Numbered from the stretch's first letter, positions 20,127-29,624 are shown. The stretch: DNA of 64,000 nt from Mycolicibacterium confluentis (GCF_010729895.1 NZ_AP022612.1:2790001-2854000), one strand, 5' to 3'. Notes: generated by a model from the sequence alone, not told the origin. Made by a program: numbers and translations.

Positions 20127-21197
20127 TCAACCCCCGGCGGCGACCGCCAGTCTCGCCGGATCGGAGGTGACTTCGTCGATCACGGTGTGGATGAACCGCA
20201 TTTTCTCCAGCACCGGAGCGGGCAGCACGAACGGGTAGAGGTCGTCATGGCCCATCGACCGGTTGACCATGTTCAGGCCCCACGCCAGCGGCAGCCACAT
20301 CTCGATGATGCGGTCGAAACCGCTGGGGCCGAGCACCCTTCGGTCGAACGTCGCACCCGCCGGGGCGAAGCCGAAGGCGGCGGAGGTGTCCAGGGTGTCG
20401 CGGATGTGAAGGTAGTGCGCGAACGTCTCGGCCCAGTCCTCGGCCGGGTGCATGGTGGCATAGGAGGAGACGAACTCCTGCTTCCAGCCGGCTGGTGCAC
20501 CGTTGGTGTAGTGCCGGTCCAGCGCCTCCTGATAGTCGGCATCGGGGTCCCCGAACAGTTCGCGGAACCGGGCCGAGTATTCGACCGAGCTGCCGATCAA
20601 CCGGTAGAAGTAGTAATGCCCGATCTCGTGGCGGAAGTGGCCCAGCAGGGTGCGATACGGCTCCTCCATCGAGATCCGCAACTGCTCGCGGTGCACATCG
20701 TCACCCTCGGCGAGATCCAATGTGATGACCCCGTTCTCGTGGCCCGTGAACACCTTCTCGTTCTCACTGGAGAGCAGATCGAAGGCAAGCCCGAACTGCG
20801 GGTCGGCGTCGCGGCCCACGATGGGCAGCTTCAGCTCCGCCAGTTCGGCGATCAGTCTGCGCTTGGCGCGCTCGGCGGCCGCGAATGCCGCCAGGGCCTT
20901 GGTGTCGGTGTCATGGGGCCGGGTCTGGGTGAGCCGGCATGAGGCGCACAGCTCACCCTGCACGGTGCCGGCGGGGTCGCGTTTGACCAGCCAATTGCAC
21001 TCCGCCAGATGCAGGTTGGCGCACAGCCGGTACTGCGAGGAGTCCACCGCGCCACCGTGTTCGCTGTCCTGCCCCGACGCGATGACCAGCATCGCACCGT
21101 CACTCAGGGAGAAGCCGACGGCGCTGCCGCAGGACAGGCACAGGGAGTTCTCGAACGTCAGATGCTGACCGCAGTTGGGGCACAAGAAATCACGCAT
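20127..21197 (-). CDS. Zinc-ribbon zincin-like metallopeptidase (Rv2568c-like)
   Basis: A 356-residue protein; ATG 21197 (MRDFLCPNCGQHLTFENSLC) starts it, and the frame before that belongs to the overlapping transglutaminase. The N-terminal 90 residues hold a multi-cysteine zinc ribbon (CPNCG, CLSCG, CANLHLAEC, CASC). The catalytic part carries HFRHEIGHYYFYRLI, an HExGH zincin motif with the catalytic Glu, followed by RELFGDPDADYQEALDRHY and an acidic DWAETFAHYLHIRDTLDT helix that may give the third ligand. Such peptidases occur beside transglutaminase/alpha-E/ATP-grasp genes. It is the last gene of the 20127-28223 operon and overlaps the transglutaminase gene by 8 bases. Confidence 0.85.
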   Translation of the reverse strand: MRDFLCPNCGQHLTFENSLCLSCGSAVGFSLSDGAMLVIASGQDSEHGGAVDSSQYRLCANLHLAECNWLVKRDPAGTVQGELCASCRLTQTRPHDTDTKALAAFAAAERAKRRLIAELAELKLPIVGRDADPQFGLAFDLLSSENEKVFTGHENGVITLDLAEGDDVHREQLRISMEEPYRTLLGHFRHEIGHYYFYRLIGSSVEYSARFRELFGDPDADYQEALDRHYTNGAPAGWKQEFVSSYATMHPAEDWAETFAHYLHIRDTLDTSAAFGFAPAGATFDRRVLGPSGFDRIIEMWLPLAWGLNMVNRSMGHDDLYPFVLPAPVLEKMRFIHTVIDEVTSDPARLAVAAGG

Positions 21198-22134
21198 GCA
21201 GCACCCCTCCATCGAATGGCGCCACGTCCACCGACACCTCGATCGTGCTTTTCTCGGAGTCGGTGTAGATGATGCCCCGCAGGGGTGGGACGTCGGCGTA
21301 GTCACGACCCCATCCCACGACGACGTAGCGTTCGTCGACCATCTGGTCGTTCGTCGGATCCAGCCCCAGCCATTGGCCCTGCGGTGTCCACACCGCCGCC
21401 CAGGCATGGGTGGCATCGATGCCCACCATGCGCTCCTTTCCCGGTGGAGGGTCGGTGGCCAGGTACCCCGAGATGTAGCAGGCGGCCAACCCATTCGCGC
21501 GCAGGCAGGCGATCGCGAGCCTCGCGAAGTCCTGACATACCCCCTCGCGCGCAGCCAAAACCTCGGCCACCTGGGTGGAGACGGTCGTCGAACCGGACCG
21601 GTAGGTGAAGTCGTCGAAAATACGGGCGTTGAGGTCGGTGAGAACCTCGATCAGCGGGCGGCCGGGGAGGAAACTCGGGGCGGCGTACTCCCGGACGGCG
21701 TCGGTGATCTCGGGCGGTTGCAGGTCGAGGGTGAACTCGGTGGCCAGCGCGCTGTCGAGGCCCACGGGCCGGGCGATCTCCCACGGCGCCACCGCCGAAC
21801 CTGCGCCGTAGTGCTCGGCGGGCGGCGGGTCGACCTCGACCACCGAGGTGCCGGTGACGGTCAGCTGCCGGTGCCGCTGGGTGACGTGGAAGTAGCTGCT
21901 GATGTTGCCGTACGCATCGCGGCTCGTGGAGCGGTCGGCGGGCGCTGGGTCGATGTCCAGTTCGTGGGTCAGGCAGCGCTGTCGCGCGACGTCGCGCGGG
22001 GTGAGGAAACCCCGCCCGTAGGAGCTGGTCACGACGTCCGAGTAGCGGTAGCGGGTTTCGTGGGTGATGCGATAGCAGCGGCTGGGCCGCTCGCTGGCCG
22101 GGGCCGGGACGGGTCCGTCGGGATAGCTGGTCAT
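21190..22134 (-). CDS. Transglutaminase-like cysteine peptidase (Rv2569c-like)
   Basis: A 314-residue protein. The ATG at 22134 overlaps the stop of the upstream gene (ATGA), which supports it over the ATG at 22164. An N-terminal bacterial transglutaminase-like domain (YRITHETRYRYSDVVTSSYG) is followed by the papain-like core. The full triad is visible: Cys200 in REGVCQDFARLAIACLRANG, His243 in DATHAWAAVW and Asp259 in GLDPTNDQ. Such proteins cleave or transfer amide bonds. It is sandwiched between the ATP-grasp/alpha-E gene and the zinc peptidase, both overlapping, so all are made together. Confidence 0.9.
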   Translation of the reverse strand: MTSYPDGPVPAPASERPSRCYRITHETRYRYSDVVTSSYGRGFLTPRDVARQRCLTHELDIDPAPADRSTSRDAYGNISSYFHVTQRHRQLTVTGTSVVEVDPPPAEHYGAGSAVAPWEIARPVGLDSALATEFTLDLQPPEITDAVREYAAPSFLPGRPLIEVLTDLNARIFDDFTYRSGSTTVSTQVAEVLAAREGVCQDFARLAIACLRANGLAACYISGYLATDPPPGKERMVGIDATHAWAAVWTPQGQWLGLDPTNDQMVDERYVVVGWGRDYADVPPLRGIIYTDSEKSTIEVSVDVAPFDGGVLHA

Positions 22135-24803
22135 GGCAGCAGCCGCCTCTGATCGGGTCCCCACAGGGGCTGGATGTCGCCGGGCAGTGACAGCTGCGTC
22201 GCGGTGATGACCGTCGACAGTTCGCGCAGGCCCTCGTTCACACCGTCGAGCAGGCCACGCAGTTCGGCGCGGGTTCCGTCGCTGTCGGTGGCCTCCAGAT
22301 CCTCGGGGTCGATGCGGCGCAGGCGCGTGCTGATCTCGTCGACCAGGCGCTCGGCACGCGAGGAACCGGAGGCGCCGGGCAGCGCACGCAGATTCGCCCG
22401 CAACCGCTCCAGCTGGTACACCAGCGACCGCGGGTTCTCGGCGTCGAACAACACGAGTTCAGCCACTGCGGCCACACTGACCTTGCCGAGATTGCGGCGC
22501 CGGTAGATCATCGCCGATTCGCAGACCACGAGCGTGGACTCGGTGATCGCCTGATCGGATTCGGGGCTGCGGGCCGTGGTCATGGTCGCCCGCAGCAGCG
22601 CCGAGAGCCCGAGGCCGCGTTCGATGCGCCTGCCGATGTCCATCATCGTCCAGCCCACGTCCTGGACCATCGACTCCGCGGCGACGCCGGCCAGCGCGAG
22701 CATCCCGGCCAGGGTCCCGGAGTGGGCCGCGGCCATCTGGGTGTCGGCGATCACCTGTGAGTTCGGCGTGGTCGACGCCAGCGGCAGCACCGCCCGGTCG
22801 ACGGCGGCCAGGACCATCCAGGTGTCGTTCGACATCTGGTCGCGCACACCGCGCGCGACCCGGCCGAGACGCTCGATGGACTGCGCCAGCGATCCCGGCC
22901 TGGCCCGGTCGGTGGTCAGCGACCACAGCGTCGTCGGCGTGGTTGCGATCATCTCGGCGCGGTCGCCGCCGGATCCAGTGTCGGTGCCGGTGAGCTGCCC
23001 CAGGGCCGTCAGCAGCGCGGGCACGCACTCACTGGCGTCGCTGTACTGCCGGTGCCGGTACTCGTGATACCGCTCGCGGGTGACCGTGAGCAGTCTTGCC
23101 ATATGCTCGGCCCGCTCGGCGTAGCGACCCGTCCAGAACAGATCGGAGAGCACACGCGGCGAACTGACCGCGCGGATGCCCGCCGCGCTGACGGGCCGAA
23201 CGGGCGCGAGGTCGGCGGCCGGCGCCGGGGCCTCAGCCTGAACCCCTGCCGCGGTGGTCGGCAGGATCCAGATGTCCTTGGCCGCAACGGTGTTCGGCGT
23301 GTGCGAGCCGGGACCGGGCGCCACGACATAGCCCAGCCCCCCGATCATCGGCGCATAGCCACCACGCTGCGACACGCTGAACAGGCGCAGGCCCACACCG
23401 GCCGAGGACAGGCCACCCCGCTGGTGTGCGGTCGGCGCGGAGGAGAACTGCGCGAACTCCTGCCCGATCCACTTCCAGGGTTCGGAGGTGATGCACCCAG
23501 CCAGCGATTCACGCCGGACCGACGACAGGTTCGGACCGATGATGTCGGGTCCGCCGACGGTGGACCGGATGAGCAGCGAGCCCAGGTTGGCGAGCAGATG
23601 GGATCGCTCGACATCGATTCCGCCCCAATAGGTTTGGACGGTCGGCAGCAGCGTCGTCTCGCCGAGCAGTTCCTGTGCCAACTCCGGCAGGAATCGCAGC
23701 AGCGCCGGGCTCTCCAGGATTCCGCTGCCGATGGTGTTGACGACGGTCACGGCTCCGCGGCGCGCCGCCTCGACCAGGCCGACGACCCCCAGTCGCGAGT
23801 CGGCTCTCAGGTCCAACGGATCGGACCAGGCCGCGTCGACGCGCCGGAGCACGACGTCGACGCGCTTGAGGGTGCCCAGCGAACGCATCCACAGCTTCCC
23901 GTCACGGACAACGAGATCGGCACTCTCGACGAGCGGGAAGCCCAGCAACGAGGCGAGGTAGGCCTGGTCGAACGCGGTCTCGGAGAGGATGCCCGGGCTG
24001 AGCACCACCACCACGGGATCCTCGGCCTTCTCGGGCGCCGCCTCGATCAGCGAGAGCCGCAACGCCTGGGCGAACGGCGAGGTCGCCCGCGGTGCGACCT
24101 GTTCGTACAGTTCGGAGAACGCATGCGCGATGACCCGGCGATCGGCCAGCGCGTAGCCGGCACCCGAGGGTGCCTGGGTCCAGTCGGCGTTGACCACGAA
24201 CCCGTCGCCGTCGGGCCTGCTGACGTCGCAGCCGTGCATGAACAGTTGGTGGCGCCCTGGCACCTCGATGCCGCGCGCGGCACGCAGGTAGCCGGGGTGA
24301 GCAAACAGCAGTTGAGCAGGGAAGGCCCCGGACGTCAGAGCGCGGCGCGGACCGTAGAAATCCGACAGCACGGCGTCGAGCAGCCTGGACCGCTGCACCA
24401 GGCCGGCCTCGAGGGTGTCCCAGTCCGCCGACGAGATGAGGAACGGGATGGGGTCGAGGCGCCACGGCCTCGGATCGGTGGTGTCGACGCCGCCGGCATC
24501 GGGCGCAGCCTCGACCGGCGTGTAGGAGATCCCGTCATGGTCGATGAGTGTGAGCACGTCGCCGCGCAGCCGGTCCAATCCGGTCCGGCCGCGGCGGGCC
24601 ACAGCCTCGGCCAGGTCGCGCCAGACTTCCCGCACATCGCCCGTCTCGTCGACGAACTCGTCGTACCGGTCCCCGGCATCCCCGGTCGGGCCGAACAGCG
24701 TCTCCTGGTTCCTCCCGGCCCGGTATCCGGCCAGCAACCCGTCGGGGTCTGCGGGAACCTCCGCATACACCTCGGGATCAGGGGCGGGCAGCGGGACGGA
24801 CAA
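22131..24803 (-). CDS. Circularly permuted ATP-grasp ligase fused to alpha-E domain (Rv2567-like)
   Basis: An 890-residue fusion. Residues from about 5 to 520 are the circularly permuted ATP-grasp domain (RRGRTGLDRLRGD, YWGGIDVERSHLLANLGSLL, GGPDIIGPNLSSVRRE). Residues from about 550 to 870 are the alpha-helical alpha-E domain (LSDLFWTGRYAERAEHMARL, MMDIGRRIERGLGLSALLR). In many bacteria these are two genes. ATP-grasp enzymes of this type are predicted to form amide bonds via acyl phosphates. I chose TTG 24803 as start because AGGAGG lies exactly 6 bases upstream; ATG 24845 would place that site inside the coding region. It overlaps the transglutaminase start (ATGA). Confidence 0.9.
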   Translation of the reverse strand: MSVPLPAPDPEVYAEVPADPDGLLAGYRAGRNQETLFGPTGDAGDRYDEFVDETGDVREVWRDLAEAVARRGRTGLDRLRGDVLTLIDHDGISYTPVEAAPDAGGVDTTDPRPWRLDPIPFLISSADWDTLEAGLVQRSRLLDAVLSDFYGPRRALTSGAFPAQLLFAHPGYLRAARGIEVPGRHQLFMHGCDVSRPDGDGFVVNADWTQAPSGAGYALADRRVIAHAFSELYEQVAPRATSPFAQALRLSLIEAAPEKAEDPVVVVLSPGILSETAFDQAYLASLLGFPLVESADLVVRDGKLWMRSLGTLKRVDVVLRRVDAAWSDPLDLRADSRLGVVGLVEAARRGAVTVVNTIGSGILESPALLRFLPELAQELLGETTLLPTVQTYWGGIDVERSHLLANLGSLLIRSTVGGPDIIGPNLSSVRRESLAGCITSEPWKWIGQEFAQFSSAPTAHQRGGLSSAGVGLRLFSVSQRGGYAPMIGGLGYVVAPGPGSHTPNTVAAKDIWILPTTAAGVQAEAPAPAADLAPVRPVSAAGIRAVSSPRVLSDLFWTGRYAERAEHMARLLTVTRERYHEYRHRQYSDASECVPALLTALGQLTGTDTGSGGDRAEMIATTPTTLWSLTTDRARPGSLAQSIERLGRVARGVRDQMSNDTWMVLAAVDRAVLPLASTTPNSQVIADTQMAAAHSGTLAGMLALAGVAAESMVQDVGWTMMDIGRRIERGLGLSALLRATMTTARSPESDQAITESTLVVCESAMIYRRRNLGKVSVAAVAELVLFDAENPRSLVYQLERLRANLRALPGASGSSRAERLVDEISTRLRRIDPEDLEATDSDGTRAELRGLLDGVNEGLRELSTVITATQLSLPGDIQPLWGPDQRRLLP

Positions 24804-24809
24804 CCTCGA

Positions 24810-24815
24810 CCTCCT
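24810..24815 (-). promoter_or_regulatory. Ribosome binding site selecting a TTG start
   Basis: AGGAGG on the minus strand, 6 bases before TTG 24803. It is one of the strongest ribosome binding sites in the window. An in-frame ATG 42 bases upstream at 24845 would translate through it, so TTG is the preferred start of the ATP-grasp/alpha-E gene. Confidence 0.7.
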
Positions 24816-24911
24816 GTCCTCTGGCAAATGTCCAGAATCGTACAAGGACAGGGATGCCGCCGAAGATCCGCGCCGCCGGAGATCGATTCGGCAGCGCTGC
24901 GGCTCGGCAGG

Positions 24912-27900
24912 TCATTGCAGCACGGTACGCACCCGGCGCAGATCGAGGATTCCCGGCGCGCCCACGTCGGTCGACTGGCGCGCCTGCTTCTCGCGGAGGT
25001 CGCCGAGGTCGACCCTCCCGGGGGTGAACCCGGTGGCCTCGAAACGTCGCCCGCGGCGGGATTCGGCCTCGACGGCGTTGACGGGCGGGGTGTCATACGA
25101 CCGACCCCCCGGGTGTGCGACGTGGTAGGTGCATCCGCCCCGGGACATGCCCGCCGCGGTGTCGACGAGTTCGAAACGCAGAGGCCCGTCGACCGTGATG
25201 GTCGGGTGCAGGGCGCTCGGCGGCTGCCAGGCCCGGTAGCGGACTCCCCCGACCTGGACGTCGGGGTTGTCGGTGGCCAGCAGCGGAATCGGGTGACCGT
25301 TGCAGGTGACGACGTGGCGCTGCCGGTCGGCACCGATCAACCGGACCTGGAGGCGTTCGATCGAGGAGTCGACGTAGCGCGCGGTGCCGGTGCCGGTGGA
25401 CTCCTCGCCGAGGGTGTTCCACGGTTCGATCGCACCTCGGAGTTCGATCTCGACACCGTCGAAGACCGCGGTGCCGATGCGCGGGAAGCGGAACTCGGTG
25501 AACGGGTCCAGCCAGCTGGTCTCGAAGTCGATGCCGTGCGCGCGCAGATCGGCGGCCACGTCGGCGATATCGTGGATCAGGTAGTGCGGCAACAGGTATC
25601 GGCCGTGCAGGTTCGCACCGTGCCGGATCAGGGGTGCCCGCAGGGGCTGGTCCCAGAACCACGACACCAGCGAGCGGACCAGCAGCGACTGCACCATCGC
25701 CATCTGCGGGTGCGGCGGCATCTCGAAGCCGCGCAGTTCCAGCAGGCCCAGCCGGCCGCGGGCGCTGTCGGGGCTGTAGAGCTTGTCGATGCAGAACTCG
25801 GCTCGGTGGGTGTTGCCGGTGATATCGGTCAGAAGATGGCGCAGCGCACGGTCGGTGATCCACGGCTGGGGAGCTCCGGACGCGGTCAGCCTGGCGATCT
25901 CGGCGAACGCGATCTCGAGTTCGTAGAGGGCTTCGGCACGGCCCTCATCCACGCGCGGTGCCTGCGACGTGGTGCCGACGAACCGGCCCGCGAACAGATA
26001 GGACAGTGCGGGGTGCCGCTGCCAATAGGTCAGCAGCGACACCAGCACGTCCGGCCTGCGCAGCATCGGAGAGTCCGCCGGCGTGGTCCCGCCGAGCGTG
26101 ATGTGGTTTCCGCCGCCGGTGCCGCCGTGGGTTCCGTCGACCTCGAAGGACTCGGTGGACAACCGGGACAGGCGGGCCTGCTCGTACAGCGTCTCCAACT
26201 GCGCGCGCTGTTCGGCGAAGCTTGCGGTGGGCGCGACGTTGACCTCGATCACGCCGGGATCCGGGGTGATCGACATGATCTGCAGTCGCGCGTCCGGCGG
26301 CGGGCCGTATCCCTCGATCACCAGTGGGCAGCGCAGCGCCGCGGCGGCGCTCTCGAGCCGTCCCACCAGATCGAAGAAGTGGTCCAGTTCGTCGGTCGGC
26401 GGCAGGAACACGTAGAGCAGCCCGTCGCGAATCTCGGCGACCAGGGCCGTGATCGGCGCATCCGGCGCATCCTCGACTTCAGCGGTCTCAGCCTCGTCGG
26501 CGTCGGAGTCGCCGCGTTCGGCCAACGGATCGGCGGTGAACGTGGTGCGGGGCGGCTCCCAACTGATGGCGTTCAGCGGCAGTCGCAGGCCTGCGGGCGA
26601 GTCGCCCTCGAGCAGCACGATGCGGCCGCGGCGCAGTCTCCAGTCCGCACTGGCCCAGCCGGCGTCGTCCTCGGCGCGGTGCAGCGGCAGGACATGGGCC
26701 GCGGGTTCGGTGACGGCGCTGTCCAACCGGGCCAGCAGGGCCGCGCGGGCCGCCCTGCTGTCGTCCGCCAGATCGTCGTCCTCGGAGACCGCGGCACCGG
26801 CCGGCAAGCGCACCGAGGCGGCCAGTCGACTCAGTGGGTCCTCGAAGGCGGGCCGCACCTGGGTGCGCGGGAGTCCGAGCCCGTCGGCGATCGCGGTCAG
26901 CAGATCACGGTCGCTGCCGTCGGCCACCGAGTCGAGTTGCGGACCCTGCGTCCACGGGTCGGCCAGAAGCGTTTCGTCGTGCCACACGGGTTCGCCGTCA
27001 GAGCGCCAGTACAGCCCGATCTGCCAGCGCGGCAGCGGTTCTCCCGGATACCACTTGCCCTGGTTGCGCTGCACCAGGCCGAAGGGCGCCCACACCTGCT
27101 TGAGGCGGGCGGCCAGAACCGAGGCTCGTTCCCGCTTGTGTGGCCCGTCGGCCTCGGTGGTCCACTCGGGGTCGACCTGGTTGTCGATCGACACGAATGT
27201 GGGCTCACCGCCGACCGTCAACCGGACGTCGCCCTCATTGAGCCGCTTGTCGACACGTGCGCCCAGGTCGACGATGGCCGCCCACGCGGAGTCCGTGTAG
27301 GGCAACGTGACCCGCGGGTCCTCGTGGATCCGCGTGACGGTGTTGGAGAAGTCCAGTGTGGTCTCGGCGACGCCGGTGGAGCCTGTGATGGGCGCCGCCG
27401 ACGACGGGTGCGGTGTCGCCGACAGCGGGATGTGACCCTCCCCCGCGAACAGGCCCGACGTGGGGTCCAGGCCGATCCAGCCCGCGCCCGGCACGTAGAC
27501 CTCGGTCCAGGCGTGCAGATCGGTGAAATCGGCTGCCGGGCCGGACGGCCCGTCGAGGGCTTCGACATCCGACGACAGCTGGACCAGATAGCCGGAGACG
27601 AACCGGGCCGCGAGACCCAGCTGACGCAGGATGGACACCAGCAGCCAGGCCGAGTCGCGGCAGGAGCCCACCGCGGTCCGCAACGTGTGATCCGGCGTCT
27701 GCACACCGGGTTCCATCCGGACGCTGTAGCCCACGTCGGCGTTCACAGCGTGGTTGAGCGCCACCAGGAAATCGATGGTCCTGGTGGCCGGCGGCACGAT
27801 GAAATCCCGGACCCAGGCGCTGACCAGATCCCCCGGGCCCGTGCCCTCCTCCCCCTCGTCCACGGGGCGCAGATACGGCTTGAGGTCCTCAGCCATCGCC

Positions 27901-28223
27901 TTGGGGTAGACGAACGGGAAGGTCTCGGCGAACTCCTCGATGAAGAAGTCGAACGGGTTGATCACCTTGAGGTCGGCGATCAAGCCGACGGTGATGGTCA
28001 GCTGCCGGGTGCGGTTCGGGAACACGAGGCGGGCCAGGAAGTTGCCGAACGCGTCCTGCTGCCAGTTGATGAAGTGGTCGGCGGGTTCGATGTCCAGCGA
28101 GTAGGCCTCGATCGGCGTACGCGAATGCGGTGCGGGGCGCAGTCGCACGACGTGCGGATGCACCTCAACCAGACGATCGAACGTGTAGCTGGTGCGATGT
28201 TCCAGCGCCACTTTTATGCCCAT
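24912..28223 (-). CDS. Transglutaminase-DUF2126 putative amidoligase (Rv2566-like)
   Basis: A 1103-residue two-part protein from ATG 28223 (MGIKVALEHRTSYTFDRLVE). Residues 1 to about 300 form a transglutaminase-like peptidase with its triad: Cys188 (AVGSCRDSAWLLVSILRQLG), His237 (DLHAWTEVYVPG) and Asp253 (GLDPTSG). Residues from about 340 to the end are DUF2126, predicted to be a COOH-NH2 ligase of the glutamine synthetase/GCS fold; signature stretches are VGGEPTFVSIDNQVDPEWTT, THGGTGGGNHITLGG and LLELRGFEMPPHPQMAMVQS. A ligase and a hydrolase in one chain suggests making and trimming of the same bond. It heads the operon, 108 bases before the ATP-grasp gene. Start could also be ATG 28238. 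Confidence 0.9.
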   Translation of the reverse strand: MGIKVALEHRTSYTFDRLVEVHPHVVRLRPAPHSRTPIEAYSLDIEPADHFINWQQDAFGNFLARLVFPNRTRQLTITVGLIADLKVINPFDFFIEEFAETFPFVYPKAMAEDLKPYLRPVDEGEEGTGPGDLVSAWVRDFIVPPATRTIDFLVALNHAVNADVGYSVRMEPGVQTPDHTLRTAVGSCRDSAWLLVSILRQLGLAARFVSGYLVQLSSDVEALDGPSGPAADFTDLHAWTEVYVPGAGWIGLDPTSGLFAGEGHIPLSATPHPSSAAPITGSTGVAETTLDFSNTVTRIHEDPRVTLPYTDSAWAAIVDLGARVDKRLNEGDVRLTVGGEPTFVSIDNQVDPEWTTEADGPHKRERASVLAARLKQVWAPFGLVQRNQGKWYPGEPLPRWQIGLYWRSDGEPVWHDETLLADPWTQGPQLDSVADGSDRDLLTAIADGLGLPRTQVRPAFEDPLSRLAASVRLPAGAAVSEDDDLADDSRAARAALLARLDSAVTEPAAHVLPLHRAEDDAGWASADWRLRRGRIVLLEGDSPAGLRLPLNAISWEPPRTTFTADPLAERGDSDADEAETAEVEDAPDAPITALVAEIRDGLLYVFLPPTDELDHFFDLVGRLESAAAALRCPLVIEGYGPPPDARLQIMSITPDPGVIEVNVAPTASFAEQRAQLETLYEQARLSRLSTESFEVDGTHGGTGGGNHITLGGTTPADSPMLRRPDVLVSLLTYWQRHPALSYLFAGRFVGTTSQAPRVDEGRAEALYELEIAFAEIARLTASGAPQPWITDRALRHLLTDITGNTHRAEFCIDKLYSPDSARGRLGLLELRGFEMPPHPQMAMVQSLLVRSLVSWFWDQPLRAPLIRHGANLHGRYLLPHYLIHDIADVAADLRAHGIDFETSWLDPFTEFRFPRIGTAVFDGVEIELRGAIEPWNTLGEESTGTGTARYVDSSIERLQVRLIGADRQRHVVTCNGHPIPLLATDNPDVQVGGVRYRAWQPPSALHPTITVDGPLRFELVDTAAGMSRGGCTYHVAHPGGRSYDTPPVNAVEAESRRGRRFEATGFTPGRVDLGDLREKQARQSTDVGAPGILDLRRVRTVLQ

Positions 28224-28251
28224 GACAACTGATCCCATCACAAGCTCGGAA

Positions 28252-28275
28252 GGCCCGCATCGCACGAGGCGGGCC
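28252..28275 (-). terminator. Terminator after the condensation-like gene
   Basis: GGCCCGC and GCGGGCC form a perfect 7-base stem with a 10-base loop, starting 8 bases past the stop of the acyltransferase gene on the minus strand and followed by TTCC. It separates that gene from the DUF2126 operon that begins at 28223. Confidence 0.5.
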
Positions 28276-28283
28276 CGCGCGGG

Positions 28284-29624
28284 TCAGTCGACGACGCCGG
28301 ACAGCCCGAAATCGTCCAGGGTCCGCTCGACGACGGCACGCACCGCCGAGCGGGAGTTCTGGGCGCCGACCGTCCAGGCCGCGACGGTGACGAAGACCTT
28401 TCCGCCGGCGCGTCCCGACGCCAGGTACAGGTGGCCGCCGAGGCCCTCCAGGATCTTGGGCGTGACCTGCGGTTCGAGCATCCGCAACGAGATGAGGTCG
28501 GCGTCGGTGCCGTCGGGTCGGTTGACCTCAGCGTCGAGGTCGCCGAGGTTTGAGCAGCCGATCGGCTGGCCGACCTTGAGGATCATCTTCTCCAACCGGC
28601 GCATCAGCACCTTGGGCACCAGCGGGGTCAGCGGGAGCGGCGCGAGATTCGCGTCACCCGCCGCGGTGAGCTCCGTGAGCTCCTTCTTGAGCGCGCCGCG
28701 GATCGCCGCGAGGTCGATGAGCGCGAGTTCCGGGTCGGCCATGACGGTGATGGTGTTCAGGGCATTGGCGCGGGTGTCGTTCTCGGTCCGGTTGCTGACG
28801 GGGAACGACAGCATGGCCTGGCCGTCGGCGTCGAGCCGGCCCAGGTTGTGCCCGAGCCTTGCCGCGAACCCGGCGAACATTGAATTGCTTGTTCCACCAA
28901 GCGCTTTGGTCTTGGCGTCCCACTTCTCGGCATCGATGTGGACCGTGACGGTCGGCACCACGACGGGTTCCTTCGACGCCTCGCGACTCGCCGCCCCGAC
29001 CGACTTGGCCGACGTCGCAAGTTCATCGCCCTGCTCGCGGGCCACCTTGGCGGTGGCCGCGACGGCGCGGGCGATCTCGGGGATCGAGCGCAGCGACTGC
29101 GCACCGTCCTGCAGGAGGGCCTGCATGCGGGTTCGCGACTTCGGCGCTGGATATCCGAGGTCTCGACGGACCCCGCCCGCGGCGTCGGCGATCGCCAGGC
29201 TCAACCCCAGTGCGTCGGCGACCGAATGCGAGACGACCAGCGACACCGCCGAACCACCCGTGCTCAGCGGTGTGACGCCCAGATGCCATGCGGGCCCCCA
29301 CTCCGGGTCGACGGGAACACGAATGCGTTCGTCGGCCCAGGCGGCGACGTCGGCGCGGTCGCAGTCGCGCACCGCGATCTCGATGTCGTCGGGACCGCGC
29401 GAGGTGACCCATCGGGGCTGGCCGAACGGCAGGGGTGAGCGTTCGATGCGGCGACCGAGCAGGCCGTGTCCCAGTTCGCGGTGAAACCGGCGCAGGCCGT
29501 CGAGGTCGGCGCCGTTCTCGTAGATCCAGAGGAACTGAATGATCGGGGCACGCCCGAGCGCGCGCAGACCCTTGAAGGAACCCTGATCCATGTAGGTCAG
29601 CGTGTTGGACACCTCACCGCTCAT
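28284..29624 (-). CDS. Condensation/CoA-acyltransferase-fold protein
   Basis: A 446-residue protein with the two-lobed fold of CoA-dependent acyltransferases, condensation domains and wax-ester synthases. The motif position reads VVSHSVADALG: His133 and Asp137 keep the catalytic His and structural Asp of HHxxxDG, while the first His is Ser and the final Gly is Ala. A later FPVSNRTENDTRANALNTIT and IGCSNLGDLDAEVNRPDG fit the latch and bridge regions of the fold. Hydrophobic IIQFLWIYENGADLDGLRRF at the start is typical of lipid acyltransferases. Substrate unknown. Its ATG overlaps the HxlR stop (ATGA), so it is coupled to the regulator. Confidence 0.65.
   Translation of the reverse strand: MSGEVSNTLTYMDQGSFKGLRALGRAPIIQFLWIYENGADLDGLRRFHRELGHGLLGRRIERSPLPFGQPRWVTSRGPDDIEIAVRDCDRADVAAWADERIRVPVDPEWGPAWHLGVTPLSTGGSAVSLVVSHSVADALGLSLAIADAAGGVRRDLGYPAPKSRTRMQALLQDGAQSLRSIPEIARAVAATAKVAREQGDELATSAKSVGAASREASKEPVVVPTVTVHIDAEKWDAKTKALGGTSNSMFAGFAARLGHNLGRLDADGQAMLSFPVSNRTENDTRANALNTITVMADPELALIDLAAIRGALKKELTELTAAGDANLAPLPLTPLVPKVLMRRLEKMILKVGQPIGCSNLGDLDAEVNRPDGTDADLISLRMLEPQVTPKILEGLGGHLYLASGRAGGKVFVTVAAWTVGAQNSRSAVRAVVERTLDDFGLSGVVD

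Noticed and set aside
23052..28232. A 1726-codon open frame on the plus strand
   Set aside because: It runs antisense to the DUF2126 and ATP-grasp genes, which have clear domains and ribosome binding sites. Long antisense frames are common at this GC content, and its translation is Arg/Gly/Gln-rich with no recognisable fold.
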